DNA of 64,000 nucleotides from the NCBI GenBank assembly GCA_047602475.1, contig JASGHE010000002.1, positions 1,240,001-1,304,000 on the forward strand. The letters run 5' to 3'. The position numbers and the translations under genes are program-made. The notes under the pieces were generated by a model. That model was not told the DNA's origin. It worked only from the letters and a program-made list of their open reading frames with translations, and did no database searches. Positions 28,154-37,780 of this stretch are shown in pieces (position 1 is the stretch's first letter; each line of letters starts with the position of its first letter). The DNA comes from JAEUIE01 sp047602475 (GTDB taxonomy: Bacteria > Planctomycetota > Planctomycetia > Gemmatales > HRBIN36).

Positions 28154-29085
28154 TTAATCACCAATGGTGCCACCACCCTCACCACCACTACTACCACCGC
28201 CATTCACGGGACCAGCTCCTTGCTCAACGGTATTCGTCGTGGTTTCAACGCCTCCGAAGGCACTTCCTAAACAATTTGCTCCAGCATACTGGTCGAGCGC
28301 CAACTGACCCTTGAAAATGGATTCCATCTTATCGGTGTTTAACTTCTGTCTGGCAGCCGGTACAACATAGCTCCTGATTCCCATGACTGTTTCATCCAAG
28401 TAGGACTCGTAGGATTCCTGTTGGCCGTTCTTGTAGTAATATCCGACATTGTGCCCCACGAAAACGGTCCCTATGAACGGCAGACTGATCCTTTCCAAGT
28501 TGCTCACCATCAAACCGCAGTAACATTCTACTTTGGCTTGTCCAACGATATTGCTTTCGAGATTTGCGCGGCATGTTGTGTGAACCATTATCTTCTGATA
28601 AATGTACCTGGTTTTTCCAATATCTGCCTGAACTGGTTCAACAAAGAGATCATAAGTACAATCACTATTTGTTAGACCTAATCCCCTGCCCCTTGTCCAG
28701 CCATAGCGCCAATCACACCGGAAGAGCTGATAGCACCAATTGATTGGGTTTCAGTCAAGTTTGCAGCTCTCGCCTCACCTTTGGCAACCTGCGTGGATGC
28801 TGGAAAAGGATGTGGCAGGATAACCGTGGATGTTGCCGACGTATTACCAGTGTTGTAAGGTTGATTTGTTTGACCTGGTGCCACGGCAGGATCAAACAAA
28901 TACATGTGGAGTGGATTCCCGTCACTGCCGTTCACTTTGACATGACCTAAGCTGCGTGATCTACAGTTTGGGTTATCAGCAGAAACATATCGTTGACCGG
29001 CGTCAATATCGCCATCACCAGAGGCCGTTGAGGCGACAAGAGTCAGAGAGAGCAAAACCGAAAGCACAACGAAATGAGTTGACAT
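28154..29085 (-). CDS. Secreted cysteine-containing protein of unknown function, probable frameshift near 28685
   Basis: The N-terminal frame starts at ATG 29085 (GGGG upstream) with a clear signal peptide (MSTHFVVLSVLLSLTLVASTASG) and ends at 28678. A second frame, open from about 28690 down to 28154, reads GLGLTNSDCTYDLFVEPVQADIGKTRYIYQKIMVHTTCRANLESN and has no good start of its own. One missing G in the GGGG at 28683-28686 joins AGQGAG to LGLTNSD, giving about 310 residues. The mature chain has several cysteines (NPNCRSRS, SDCTYD, HTTCRAN, VECYCGL) that could form disulfides, and ends in a Gly/Ser-rich tail. No family recognised. It could instead be two genes. Confidence 0.55.
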
Positions 29086-29114
29086 GAAGCAGCCCCCTGT
29101 AATGTGTTGCGATC

Positions 29115-29143
29115 AAACTAATGCACTAATCTTGATGTGTCAA
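29115..29143 (-). promoter_or_regulatory. Sigma-70-like promoter for the 29085 gene cluster
   Basis: On the minus strand TTGACA (29143-29138) is followed after 17 bases by TAGTTT (29120-29115). The start codon lies about 30 bases downstream. The -35 box is a perfect consensus; the -10 box is weaker. Confidence 0.55.
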
Positions 29144-29392
29144 GCATATTCTGATTTGTTATGATTTGTTGTATCGAATCAATTGCCCCTCTCACCAGCT
29201 ATTCGATTGCATCTGCCCGACGTTCAGTGATAAGGGCAATTCTCTACTATTCTGAAGAAGTCATCAATCGTTTGGAGTAACGTACTATGCCATCGCAGGA
29301 TGGTTAGCCGGAGTAACGGCAAACCATGGCATTCGAGCCAATGCTGACAGAATTACTGCCACCGCTCCATCACGCGGAGCGTGATGGCAACT
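29144..29392. other. Intergenic stretch with one REP-like palindrome
   Basis: No gene is visible here between the two minus-strand units. It contains CATCACGCGGAGCGTGATG at 29368-29386, an almost fully self-complementary repeat found again in both orientations at 38985 and 39059. That repeat lies six bases after the stop of the HflK-like gene and probably serves as its terminator. Confidence 0.6.
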
Positions 29393-30322
29393 CTACTTCG
29401 GCAGTGGCACAACCACCACCTGTTCCACGCCTTGATCGCTGAGCGTTCTCACCTGCATCCTTGCCAGGATGCTTTGCATTTCACTCAAGTACAACTGTAG
29501 TAATGCAGCAGTGACTGCCGGTTCGGTGGTGGGGAAGGTGGCAATCAGAGAGCGGAAGGCGTCGGCTTCCGACTTGGCCTGGGTCAGTCGGGCGTTGGCG
29601 TTGGCTTGGCCGAGGGAGATTACTCGATCTGCTTCCTGCTTCGCCTGGGAGATGTCGGCATTCCTCTTGGCGTTGGCGTCGGTCAGGGCGATGTCGCGCT
29701 GGGAGCGAGCACGGTTGACGTCTCGGAAGATTTCGATCAGCTCAGCCGGGGGTTGAGCGAAGACGAGGTTGACCATGTCGATGATCACGCCGATCTGGTA
29801 AGGCTTGATGCGATCAGCAAGCCGTTCCCGGAGCCTGCTTTCAAGAGCTGCGGAGCGACCGAGCAGCACCTGGTCGATCTGTTCGCTGGCCAATGTGGTC
29901 GTCAGGGTTTCCTCAGCAGCACGGGCGAGGATTTCTTCGATATTGTCCCGGATCAGCACATAGTTGACGAGTTGATCCCGGTTGATGCGGTATTGAATGC
30001 TGATCCGCAGGTTAACGATCTGATTGTCTCCCGTCAGTGCCTGGCCGGTCGGCGTCGAAGGATTGATGGGTGTGAGACTATCGTTAGGGCCGACATCTTC
30101 AACGAAGCCGAGGGCGAGTTGTCGTTGCTCATCGACAGCGACCCGATCCACCCGATCCAGACCCCAGGGCAGGCCCCAGTGCAGACCGGGGCCACGAAGT
30201 TCCGCTAACGGCTGACCACAGCGGCGCACTACGGCCCACTCGCCGGGGGCCACCTGGAACAGGCCGGTCAGAGCGTAGCCGACGATCAACAGCAATATCA
30301 AGGCGAGGAGCCAGCGTTTCAT
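29393..30322 (-). CDS. SPFH/band 7 protein, HflK-like
   Basis: A membrane-anchored SPFH-domain protein of 309 residues. One N-terminal membrane segment (MKRWLLALILLLIVGYALTGLF) precedes the band 7 start VAPGEWAVVRRCGQPLAELRGPGLHWGLPW. A helical, Ala/Glu/Gln-rich tail (DANAKRNADISQAKQEADRV...) is typical of HflK/HflC oligomerisation. HflK and HflC form a large cage that modulates the FtsH protease in other bacteria. The gene overlaps the upstream SPFH gene by four bases (ATGA). It is the last of a four-gene operon containing three SPFH domains in all, which is one more than the usual HflKC pair. Confidence 0.85.
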   Translation of the reverse strand: MKRWLLALILLLIVGYALTGLFQVAPGEWAVVRRCGQPLAELRGPGLHWGLPWGLDRVDRVAVDEQRQLALGFVEDVGPNDSLTPINPSTPTGQALTGDNQIVNLRISIQYRINRDQLVNYVLIRDNIEEILARAAEETLTTTLASEQIDQVLLGRSAALESRLRERLADRIKPYQIGVIIDMVNLVFAQPPAELIEIFRDVNRARSQRDIALTDANAKRNADISQAKQEADRVISLGQANANARLTQAKSEADAFRSLIATFPTTEPAVTAALLQLYLSEMQSILARMQVRTLSDQGVEQVVVVPLPK

Positions 30323-31323
30323 TTCTTCTCTCCCGGCACGGCTGGTTTCGATTGCAGGCTGGGGAGATTCTTAAACAGCGACAGCAGCGGATGATCGAGG
30401 GACAGGATCAACTGCGTCTTATCATCGGCAAACATCTTCTGACTGCCCCTGAGTAGCCGCACGATGCCATAGAGTTCGGGGTTGGCCTGGGCCGCTTCGT
30501 TGAGCAGCCGCACGGTCTCCGCTTCGGCCTGCCCTTCTTTGCGGGTCTTGCTGGCGTCTGCTTCAGCTTTCAGCCGGCGGGCTTCGAGATCGCCCTCTGC
30601 CCGTATCTTGGCGGCGCTCTCAAACCCCTGATTGCGGTAAGTCTCTGCCTGCCGTCGGCGTTCTTCACGAATCTTGTTGTAGATATCTTCCCGTACCAGC
30701 AATGGATGATTAAATCGCCTCAGCCTGACGTCAATCAGTTCGATGCCTACGGTGTTCGCCAATTGTTCGAGGCTTTGCTGGCTGTCGCCGTTCTTGCCAG
30801 CCTGGGTTTTGACCTTATCCATCATCTGGTTGATCTTCAGCTTACTCGCATCGGTGTTGATGAGATCATGCAGAACCACGTCGCCCAACTCGACCTTGAG
30901 CCGACTAACCACTTGAGTACGCAGGTACTGCTGGGCTCGTTCGAGGGAGCCGAAACTGCGGACAAATCTATCCACCGCTTCGACATCGTTCTGCTTGCCC
31001 ATCGAGCCGATCCGCCAGGCGATGAAGAGATCGAAGGTCAAAGGTAATGGCTTATCCTGCCCCGATTCGTCCCGGTCACGAATGAGATATTCCTGTGTTG
31101 GCACATCGAACGATTGCAGCCTGCGATCAAACCGGGCCACGCTTTGGATGGGCCAGGGGAGCTTGAACTTGAGGCCCGCCTCGCTTTGGCCATCGTAGGT
31201 GGCGACGGGTCTGCCGAACTGGGTGATGTAGACGTACTCTGCCGCATCGACGAAGAGGATGCTGGTCCGGACCGCCACGATGGCGACGATCAGAAGTATG
31301 AGCAGAATCAGGAACCGTTTCAT
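30319..31323 (-). CDS. SPFH/band 7 protein, HflC-like
   Basis: A 334-residue SPFH protein. The membrane anchor (FLILLILLIVAIVAVRTSILFV) leads into DAAEYVYITQFGRPVATYDGQSEAGLKFKLPWPIQSVARFDRR, the HflC form of the band 7 N-terminus. The long helical part (YRNQGFESAAKIRAEGDLEARRLKAEADASKTRKEGQAEAETVRLL) matches HflC closely. The C-terminus is short and charged. It overlaps both neighbours by four bases, so translation is coupled to the P-type ATPase-HflK fusion upstream and the HflK-like gene downstream. The likely job is an FtsH-modulating or lipid-domain scaffold. Confidence 0.87.
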   Translation of the reverse strand: MKRFLILLILLIVAIVAVRTSILFVDAAEYVYITQFGRPVATYDGQSEAGLKFKLPWPIQSVARFDRRLQSFDVPTQEYLIRDRDESGQDKPLPLTFDLFIAWRIGSMGKQNDVEAVDRFVRSFGSLERAQQYLRTQVVSRLKVELGDVVLHDLINTDASKLKINQMMDKVKTQAGKNGDSQQSLEQLANTVGIELIDVRLRRFNHPLLVREDIYNKIREERRRQAETYRNQGFESAAKIRAEGDLEARRLKAEADASKTRKEGQAEAETVRLLNEAAQANPELYGIVRLLRGSQKMFADDKTQLILSLDHPLLSLFKNLPSLQSKPAVPGEKK

Positions 31324-34300
31324 GGCATCTCCGGATTGGGCGGGGACCTTTCCCCCAGCGATGGCAAACGTAGCTTCAGTGCTTCAGGATAAATTTGCAA
31401 ACTGCCTTTGATTCGTGGGTCACGCAGCACCTTGGGCCGCTGGCTGAGTAGCGATTCGCCCGCTTCCACAATCATTCGGAACTGCGTAAGTCGTTTCTGT
31501 AGTTCCTTGTTCAGTGTCTTCCCGCCTTGCTCTACGAATGCCAGCATGAGGAAGGCATCTCGTTCCGCCTCGGCACGAACGATACGGGCGAGGGCGTCGC
31601 CATTGGCTTCAGCCTGGATGCGGGTGGTGTTCACTGTCTCACGGGAGACGTTCTTTTCCTGATCGATGCGGGCTTCGGTCACCACTCTGCTGCGGGCAGC
31701 GAGGGCACGGGTGACTTCGTAGTAGTCCTTCACCACCTTCTGAGGCGGGTGCATATCTTCGAGAGCCAGGGTCGTCAGCTTCACACCCAGGAACTGTGAT
31801 GACGATGACAACCGTTGTTGGATTCGTGCCAGCACATCTCTTTGGAACTGGGCACGATCAGCGCCAAGAAGTTCCTCAAAGCCCCGTTGGGCAGCTAGTT
31901 CCCGCAGTGCTGCTTCGGTTTGAGCCCGAAGGATGGTTTCAACATTAGTTGTACCCAACAGGTACTGCTTGGGATCGGAGAGGACATAGAGCAACGCTGC
32001 CTGGACTTCGACGAGGTTGCCATCAGCAGTCATTAATAAGGCTTCTTCGGGATCGGTCAGCAGGTTATCGCTGTGAACGCTGGCCCAGGTTTGGGCATCG
32101 TTGGAGTAGCCTGACCGACGAAAGCCGACTTCGACCCGGCGGACCAGATCAGGTTCGACAAGGGTGACCTGATCCCAGGGCCATGGTAACTGCACATGCA
32201 GCCCCGGTGGCAACGTATCTTCCAACACTCGGCCACACCGCTGTACTACCCCCACACTACCAGCGGGCACCACGGTTAGCGAGGTGAGTAGGTATCCAAG
32301 AATCAGCAAGCCGAGCATTAAGAACCCAATTGCTCTGCCTCGTTCGATCACCCAATGGCTGGCATCGTGCAGGTTAAACTGCTCCATCCAACTGTCAAGC
32401 GTCTTGGAAGCGCCGCTCAGCTTCTGCATCACCGGCGACTGGCTTCGTTCGAACCAGAGCAGTCTCATGGAATTGAGCAGCACCAGCAGCGAACCGATCT
32501 GGTGGTAGACTGCCGCCCAGATGGGGGACTGTTGTCTGCCATCATCAACGAAGGCTGGAATGAGCCAGGCAATCAGGGCGATGCCAATGACATTCACACC
32601 GAAGGCGAACCAGATGATGTTCTGGCGTATGATCTTCACCATCTGCCGGGAGAGTCGCACCAGCATGGGCAGCGATTGCAGCGGATCGCCCATGAGCACG
32701 ATATCACCCGCCTCAGCTGCGATATCCGTGCCGATGCGATGGCTAATATCGGGGCCGGTGATGGTGACGACACTGAGAGCAAGCCCCACGTCGGCATGGG
32801 CCAGAGCCGGTGCATCGTTGACACCATCGCCGACCATAGCAATGGTTTGGGCCACGGGCTGGCTGCGTTTCCAGGCGTCGAGCCGATCGGCTTTGTCGTT
32901 AGGAAGGCACTCTCCCGCAGCATCGCTGATGTTGACCCGATCAGCGACTTGCTTGACGACGCTCTGCCGATCCCCGGAGAGAAGAGCGACTTCGATGCCG
33001 AGTTCTTTTAACTCCTGAACTACGGCAGCAGCTTCGGGGCGGATGGTATCCCACACGCCGATGGTGCCAATGAGTTCCTTCCCTTTGGCGACAAGGAGTG
33101 CGGTCTGGCCCTGTTGATCGAGGGTAGCCAATGCTTCTGTTACAGTGCTGCCCCACTGAAGGCCTTGCTCGTGCAGATAGCGTTCGGTGCCAATGCGTAC
33201 TTCTTCACCCTGGCATTGGGCTGTGAGGCCTGCACCGGGTCGAGCTTCGAAGCCGGTGATAGGCCACAACTCGATCTGCCGATCCCGTGCCGCTTTCAGC
33301 AGTGCCTGAGCGATGGAGTGCTCGCTCTGGCTCTCAGCACTGGCCGCCCAGCGCAACAGATCAGCTTCTGACATGCCCTCCTTCAGCGGTACCAGACTGC
33401 CAAGGGAAAGCTGGGCGGTGGTCAGGGTACCGGTCTTATCAAAGACGAGGCGTTTGACCGAAGCAAGTCGTTCTAGCGCCATGCCCCGTTTGACGAGGAT
33501 GCCTGTCCTGGCCAATCGTGCCAGGGCAGCCATCGTGGTTGCTGGTGTTGCCAGGATCAAAGCACAAGGACAGGCAACGACAAGGACAGCTAGTGCCGGT
33601 GCAGCCGCCTGGTAGATCGCTGCCCCGGTGCCTCTCAGATAGAGCCAATGAAACAGGAATGTCAGCGTGGCGATCACCAGCACCGTCGGCAGAAAGTAAC
33701 GGGCCAACTGGTCGGCTGTTCGTTCACCTTTGCCCTTGGCTTGCAGGGCCTTGGCGGTGGTGGCTATCACCTGCCCCATGACGGTCTGCTGGCTCACCCG
33801 CTGCACTTCGACCGTCAGTGCCCCGAACTGGTTGACGGTGCCGGCCAGCACTTCATCGCCGGGACCTTTCTCAATTGGCATGCTTTCGCCGGTGAGGTTG
33901 CTTTGATCGATTGACGAACGCCCTTCGACGATCTTCCCATCGACCGGAACCCGTTTGCCGGGCAGGATAGCAACGTGCTCTCCCACCTGAACATCGTCCA
34001 ATGGGACCATCACCTGCTCGCCGTTGCGGGTGACCAGGCACATCTTGGGGAAGGTATCGACGAGTTGCCTGACAGCAGCCTGAGTACGGCCAAAGGTGTA
34101 GGCTTCGAGGCACTCGCCCACCAGGCCGATGATGATGACCTCGGCAGCGACGAGGGGTTGATTGAGAAGCAACGCCGCCAGCACAGCCAATGCCAGTGCC
34201 AGATCAGCACCCAGTCGCCCGGCGAGCAGGCTTTCGGCTGAGGTGACGAAGGCCCGTGTACCGCCGAGGAAGGCAGCAAGGGTGGCCCACCGTATCGTGT

Positions 34301-34487
34301 AACCAAAGAGAGTGAAGGTTTCTGAACCGACAGGCAGCGACAGGCTGAAGGTTCGGTTCAGCCAGGTGGAAAGGCTGGGCCAAAGATCGAGCCCGACCAG
34401 CAGCGCAATCAGAAAGGTGAATACATACAGAGCCGCCTGCGATTCCACCGCAAAAGGTTTATCGATGGAGCGAAGCTCACGGTGCAT
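31320..34487 (-). CDS. P-type metal ATPase fused to a C-terminal HflK-like SPFH domain
   Basis: A 1055-residue fusion. The first ~700 residues are a P1B-type ATPase: actuator LTGES near 200, membrane metal-site CPC in VVACPCALILATP near 308, phosphorylation DKTGTLT near 352, nucleotide-domain SEHSIAQALL (usual SEHPxA) and hinge GDGVNDAPAL near 555. There is no N-terminal cytoplasmic metal-binding domain. From about 725 a new membrane segment leads to LTVVPAGSVGVVQRCGRVLEDTLPPGLHVQLPWPW, a complete HflK-like band 7 domain with the helical tail. It lies 15 bp after a multi-spanning membrane protein gene and overlaps the HflC-like gene by four bases. Transported ion unknown; CPC suggests Cu, Ag, Zn, Cd or similar. 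Confidence 0.88.
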   Translation of the reverse strand: MHRELRSIDKPFAVESQAALYVFTFLIALLVGLDLWPSLSTWLNRTFSLSLPVGSETFTLFGYTIRWATLAAFLGGTRAFVTSAESLLAGRLGADLALALAVLAALLLNQPLVAAEVIIIGLVGECLEAYTFGRTQAAVRQLVDTFPKMCLVTRNGEQVMVPLDDVQVGEHVAILPGKRVPVDGKIVEGRSSIDQSNLTGESMPIEKGPGDEVLAGTVNQFGALTVEVQRVSQQTVMGQVIATTAKALQAKGKGERTADQLARYFLPTVLVIATLTFLFHWLYLRGTGAAIYQAAAPALAVLVVACPCALILATPATTMAALARLARTGILVKRGMALERLASVKRLVFDKTGTLTTAQLSLGSLVPLKEGMSEADLLRWAASAESQSEHSIAQALLKAARDRQIELWPITGFEARPGAGLTAQCQGEEVRIGTERYLHEQGLQWGSTVTEALATLDQQGQTALLVAKGKELIGTIGVWDTIRPEAAAVVQELKELGIEVALLSGDRQSVVKQVADRVNISDAAGECLPNDKADRLDAWKRSQPVAQTIAMVGDGVNDAPALAHADVGLALSVVTITGPDISHRIGTDIAAEAGDIVLMGDPLQSLPMLVRLSRQMVKIIRQNIIWFAFGVNVIGIALIAWLIPAFVDDGRQQSPIWAAVYHQIGSLLVLLNSMRLLWFERSQSPVMQKLSGASKTLDSWMEQFNLHDASHWVIERGRAIGFLMLGLLILGYLLTSLTVVPAGSVGVVQRCGRVLEDTLPPGLHVQLPWPWDQVTLVEPDLVRRVEVGFRRSGYSNDAQTWASVHSDNLLTDPEEALLMTADGNLVEVQAALLYVLSDPKQYLLGTTNVETILRAQTEAALRELAAQRGFEELLGADRAQFQRDVLARIQQRLSSSSQFLGVKLTTLALEDMHPPQKVVKDYYEVTRALAARSRVVTEARIDQEKNVSRETVNTTRIQAEANGDALARIVRAEAERDAFLMLAFVEQGGKTLNKELQKRLTQFRMIVEAGESLLSQRPKVLRDPRIKGSLQIYPEALKLRLPSLGERSPPNPEMP

Positions 34488-34502
34488 GGGCGGCCCGGGC
34501 TG

Positions 34503-35546
34503 CTAGCGAAGGGAGGCAGGTCTGCGCTTCTGTGCAAGGTACATCATAGGAGGAAGAACCAAAGCACCAAACCCGCCAGCCGCCACACAAAGCATAAAAA
34601 CCCATCCTACCTCCCAGAGAATATCATTGACAGGCAGAACTTCATCAGTGGAATGCCTGGGGATAAAGACGTGCAGTAGCAAATTGAGCACACCACATAT
34701 CACGCCAGTCCAGAAGCCATGGGCAATCCCATGCATAGTCCCGGCACCCACCATCGCCGCAGCCAGGATAACGACACTGATCTTCACCATCGTTTCGACC
34801 CAGGCTTTTTGCAACCCTACGTCGGCGACCCAGGCTGTCAGGCCAAACTTCAACAGCATCCAGTTGACCGCATCATGGGTGTACCAGAGAGTGAGCAGAA
34901 TGACAAAAACGGCCAGAATAACCTTCAACCATCGAATATTGGCGAAGATCATCCCCAGCACTGCCTGCCTGAGAAATTGGGAAACACTGATTTCCTGATG
35001 ATCTTGTGTCAAGGACTGATTCGAAAGAATGCGAATGTTTTTACGATACTGGGGATGCCAGAGCGATTCTCCCAGCAACGCTCCCAGAGCCCCGCCTACT
35101 GTAAACCATGCGGGCATGGCAAAGTACAGGCTCGGTGGGATATTGTTGTTGGTGTTGAAGAACATCAGTGTCAGAAACCCAACCATGATGCCGAGCAAAA
35201 TGCCCAAAGTCATCATTTGGTTTCGCCCCGCCGAGGCCATCATCCCGCCGAGAAAGACACCGACCAATTCCAGGCTCTGCCAGGTGATGAATCCCGCCAG
35301 GCTGCCCCAAAATTGTTCAATAGGGGTGTACCAGATCAACACCAGTTCAGCCAGACGGATCAGCATGATGCTGATGCCGACAGTGACCAGCAGGCCTACC
35401 ATAATCCGAATGATATAGCTCTGCGACCAGTGACCTGGAGTAAAAGGATTGTCAGTCTGCCCCGCCAGTCCCATGGGGTATCCAGTCAAATGGCTGGAGG
35501 GTTGCAGAGGTGCGAACTTGTTGGGTGTGAGTGTCGTCAGTGCCAT
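34503..35546 (-). CDS. Multi-spanning membrane protein of unknown function
   Basis: A 347-residue protein with about seven or eight hydrophobic segments (e.g. IMVGLLVTVGISIMLIRLAELVL, WQSLELVGVFLGGMMASAG, LGILLGIMVGFLTLMFF, WLKVILAVFVILLTLWY, MVKISVVILAAAMVGAG, VFMLCVAAGGFGALVLPPMMY). No family motif is recognised. It is the first gene of the operon with the ATPase-HflK fusion and two SPFH proteins, with only 15 bp to the fusion gene, so it probably acts with them in the inner membrane. It is divergent from the DUF58 gene. Confidence 0.75.
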   Translation of the reverse strand: MALTTLTPNKFAPLQPSSHLTGYPMGLAGQTDNPFTPGHWSQSYIIRIMVGLLVTVGISIMLIRLAELVLIWYTPIEQFWGSLAGFITWQSLELVGVFLGGMMASAGRNQMMTLGILLGIMVGFLTLMFFNTNNNIPPSLYFAMPAWFTVGGALGALLGESLWHPQYRKNIRILSNQSLTQDHQEISVSQFLRQAVLGMIFANIRWLKVILAVFVILLTLWYTHDAVNWMLLKFGLTAWVADVGLQKAWVETMVKISVVILAAAMVGAGTMHGIAHGFWTGVICGVLNLLLHVFIPRHSTDEVLPVNDILWEVGWVFMLCVAAGGFGALVLPPMMYLAQKRRPASLR

Positions 35547-35618
35547 GAATCTGGTTTCCTCATGTTGCCACTCTACTATAGCTCCTAATGTGACATTTCA
35601 AAAGAGAAAGACGCTCCC

Positions 35619-36470
35619 GTGTCAAAGTCAAGTTGGCTGGATCGTGTCAGGCACTTGCGTCTGGTCGTCAGACGGGCCGTGGCTACGCTTCAGGCCGGTT
35701 CGCTGAAAAGCATCTTCAAGGGTGCTGGGCTCGCCTTTGAGGAAGTGAGGCAATATCAACCGGGCGACGATGTCCGCATGATTGATTGGAATGTCACCGC
35801 TCGACTGGGACAGCCTTATCTCAAGCGATTTGTAGAAGAACGGGAACTTCGCATCTACTTTTTGCTTGACCTGAGTGGCAGCCAGATGATTGGTTCCGGT
35901 CATCTCCACAAGCGTGACGTGGCAGCCGAGGTCATAGCTCTCTTGTCTCTCGCCGGGCTGCGTCAGGGAGACAGTCTGGGATTGATCACTTTCACCAACG
36001 GGATTCAGAAGTACCTGCCTCCCCGGCGTGGTGTACGCCATGCGCTGAGGTTAATTTATGAATCGCTCTATGCTGACCCGAAGCACCTGGGAACTGATCT
36101 CAACAAGGTCCTACAGTTCGCCTCTCGCATCGCACGGCGGCGCTCCGTGGTTGTTATCCTGAGTGATTTTATTGATCGCAACTGGCAGGGTTCGCTGGAT
36201 AAGCTGGCTTATCGACATGATGTATATGCTATTCGCACCCATGCCCAACTTGATGAACAATTGCCAGACGCCGGTCTCCTTGCGCTCAACGATATGGAGA
36301 CTGGAGAAGTCCGATTTGTCGATTCAACTCACCAAACCCCGCAATCGATTCCATCTTCGCTTGAACAGAAGAATCAAAAGCAACTGCACTGGATACACCT
36401 TGGAACGCAGGGCAACCACGTGCCTCAATTGCTCTCTGCCCTGCGGCAACTACGCAGATTCACACGCTAG
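35619..36470 (+). CDS. DUF58 domain protein (MoxR-associated, vWA-like)
   Basis: A 283-residue cytoplasmic DUF58 protein starting at GTG 35619. The signature GAGLAFEEVRQYQPGDDVRMIDWNVTAR is present, followed by FVEERELRIYFLLDLSGSQMIGS, a vWA-like metal-site motif (DxSxS form), and VVVILSDFID. DUF58 proteins usually work with MoxR AAA+ ATPases as chaperones or regulators and lie next to Bat membrane vWA proteins; no moxR or bat gene is in this window. The next gene, PpiC-type, starts 80 bp downstream on the same strand. Confidence 0.9.
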   Translation: MSKSSWLDRVRHLRLVVRRAVATLQAGSLKSIFKGAGLAFEEVRQYQPGDDVRMIDWNVTARLGQPYLKRFVEERELRIYFLLDLSGSQMIGSGHLHKRDVAAEVIALLSLAGLRQGDSLGLITFTNGIQKYLPPRRGVRHALRLIYESLYADPKHLGTDLNKVLQFASRIARRRSVVVILSDFIDRNWQGSLDKLAYRHDVYAIRTHAQLDEQLPDAGLLALNDMETGEVRFVDSTHQTPQSIPSSLEQKNQKQLHWIHLGTQGNHVPQLLSALRQLRRFTR

Positions 36471-36550
36471 TCCAACTTCTCTTGCATTTATCTGGCTTCC
36501 GGGTATCGTCCCGCCCTGGATGAAGGAATGTTCCAGGCTGGGAGCATGTT

Positions 36551-37723
36551 ATGAAGACCGGGCATCTGTTGAGCATTGCAGGTTGGGCGTTCGTCGTGAT
36601 GGGATGCTGCTCTCATTCAGTGCTTGCTCAGGGAAAAGGCGATCTGCTGCTTCCTCCCTCCGGTTCACTGCCTCGCGGAACAGGCAATCCTGCCAAGCGC
36701 GACGTTGTTCAGCCTGTAGTACCCACTGATCAGCCCGCAGCTAACATTCAGCAAACTTCCAGTAACACTCCCAGGGGAGTGGTCAAATCGAGGGTAGTCG
36801 CTCGGATCAACGGATCGCCCATTCTCGAAGAAGAGGTAATTGCTTCCGCGACGATGATGTTTAACGAGGCCAAGAAGCGAATTGCTGAGCAATACTGGGG
36901 ACAGTTGGAGCGTGAATTACAGGCCAAGGCGCTGGACGATCTGATTGTGGAAGAAGCTATCATTCAGGATGCCGCTATCAAGATCCCGCCCCAGTCGATC
37001 AAGAAGATACAGGAAGTGGCAAACAAGGAGTTCGACAAGCTGCTTCGCAAAGATAAGGAAGTAGTTAAGCTCAAGACCGATGATGAGCTCAAGGAATACT
37101 TCAAGACCCAGGGTAAATCGATTGATCTGATGAGGCGGCAGTTCATCCGCAGTTTCCTGGCTACGCAGTGGATTCGTGAACTGTGCCGGGATTTGAGTGA
37201 CCAGGAGACGACCCGGGAAAGGCTACTCGAGTACTACCGGGCCAACCCGCAAGAGTTTCTTAAGAAGGAACGAGTTGTCTGGCAGTACATTTACATTGAC
37301 GTTGATCGCTATGAAAACGCCCAATCAGCTCGAAAGGTCGCAGAGACCGTCTGGCAACTTCTTCGCAACTCCAAGACTGAGAATGAGTTCAACGCCATCG
37401 TCACTAAATACGCCGATGGTGTCTCCAAGGCCCGAAGCGGCTCCGGTGAAGGCAACCTGCGAGGGGAAATTAAGCCGACAGAGCTTGAGCGTTTCGTCTT
37501 CGAGCAACAAGGTGGCGGGCAGGGGCCTGTGGTCGAGACCTCACGAGGCTACCATGTTTTCAGAGTTGTTGAACACACTCCTGAAGAGATGATAAGCTTC
37601 GAGAAGGCATGCATCGAACTCCGCCGCAAGATCGAAGACAAAATCTATCAGAGCGAATTCGTTCGATTGAGCAAGGGCATGCGCGAGCGGGCGTTTATCG
37701 AGATGCTGGATAAGGCTGAATAA
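36551..37723 (+). CDS. Exported PpiC-type peptidyl-prolyl isomerase (SurA-like chaperone)
   Basis: A periplasmic foldase of 390 residues. The start ATG 36551 has GGGAG seven bases upstream. The signal peptide (MKTGHLLSIAGWAFVVMGCCSHSVLAQG) may be lipoprotein-like. A proline/threonine linker is followed by a SurA-type N-terminal helical domain (VVARINGSPILEEEV ... ALDDLIVEEAI). A single rotamase domain follows (RVVWQYIYIDVDRYENAQSARKVAETVWQ ... KARSGSGEGNLRGEIKPTELERFVF). Only one PpiC domain is seen, unlike SurA with two. It probably helps fold outer-membrane or surface proteins. Confidence 0.88.
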   Translation: MKTGHLLSIAGWAFVVMGCCSHSVLAQGKGDLLLPPSGSLPRGTGNPAKRDVVQPVVPTDQPAANIQQTSSNTPRGVVKSRVVARINGSPILEEEVIASATMMFNEAKKRIAEQYWGQLERELQAKALDDLIVEEAIIQDAAIKIPPQSIKKIQEVANKEFDKLLRKDKEVVKLKTDDELKEYFKTQGKSIDLMRRQFIRSFLATQWIRELCRDLSDQETTRERLLEYYRANPQEFLKKERVVWQYIYIDVDRYENAQSARKVAETVWQLLRNSKTENEFNAIVTKYADGVSKARSGSGEGNLRGEIKPTELERFVFEQQGGGQGPVVETSRGYHVFRVVEHTPEEMISFEKACIELRRKIEDKIYQSEFVRLSKGMRERAFIEMLDKAE

Positions 37724-37780
37724 GAGTATCCTGCCAACACCCCCATCACTTCCGATAATACATGCAGGAGACCCGCCTGC

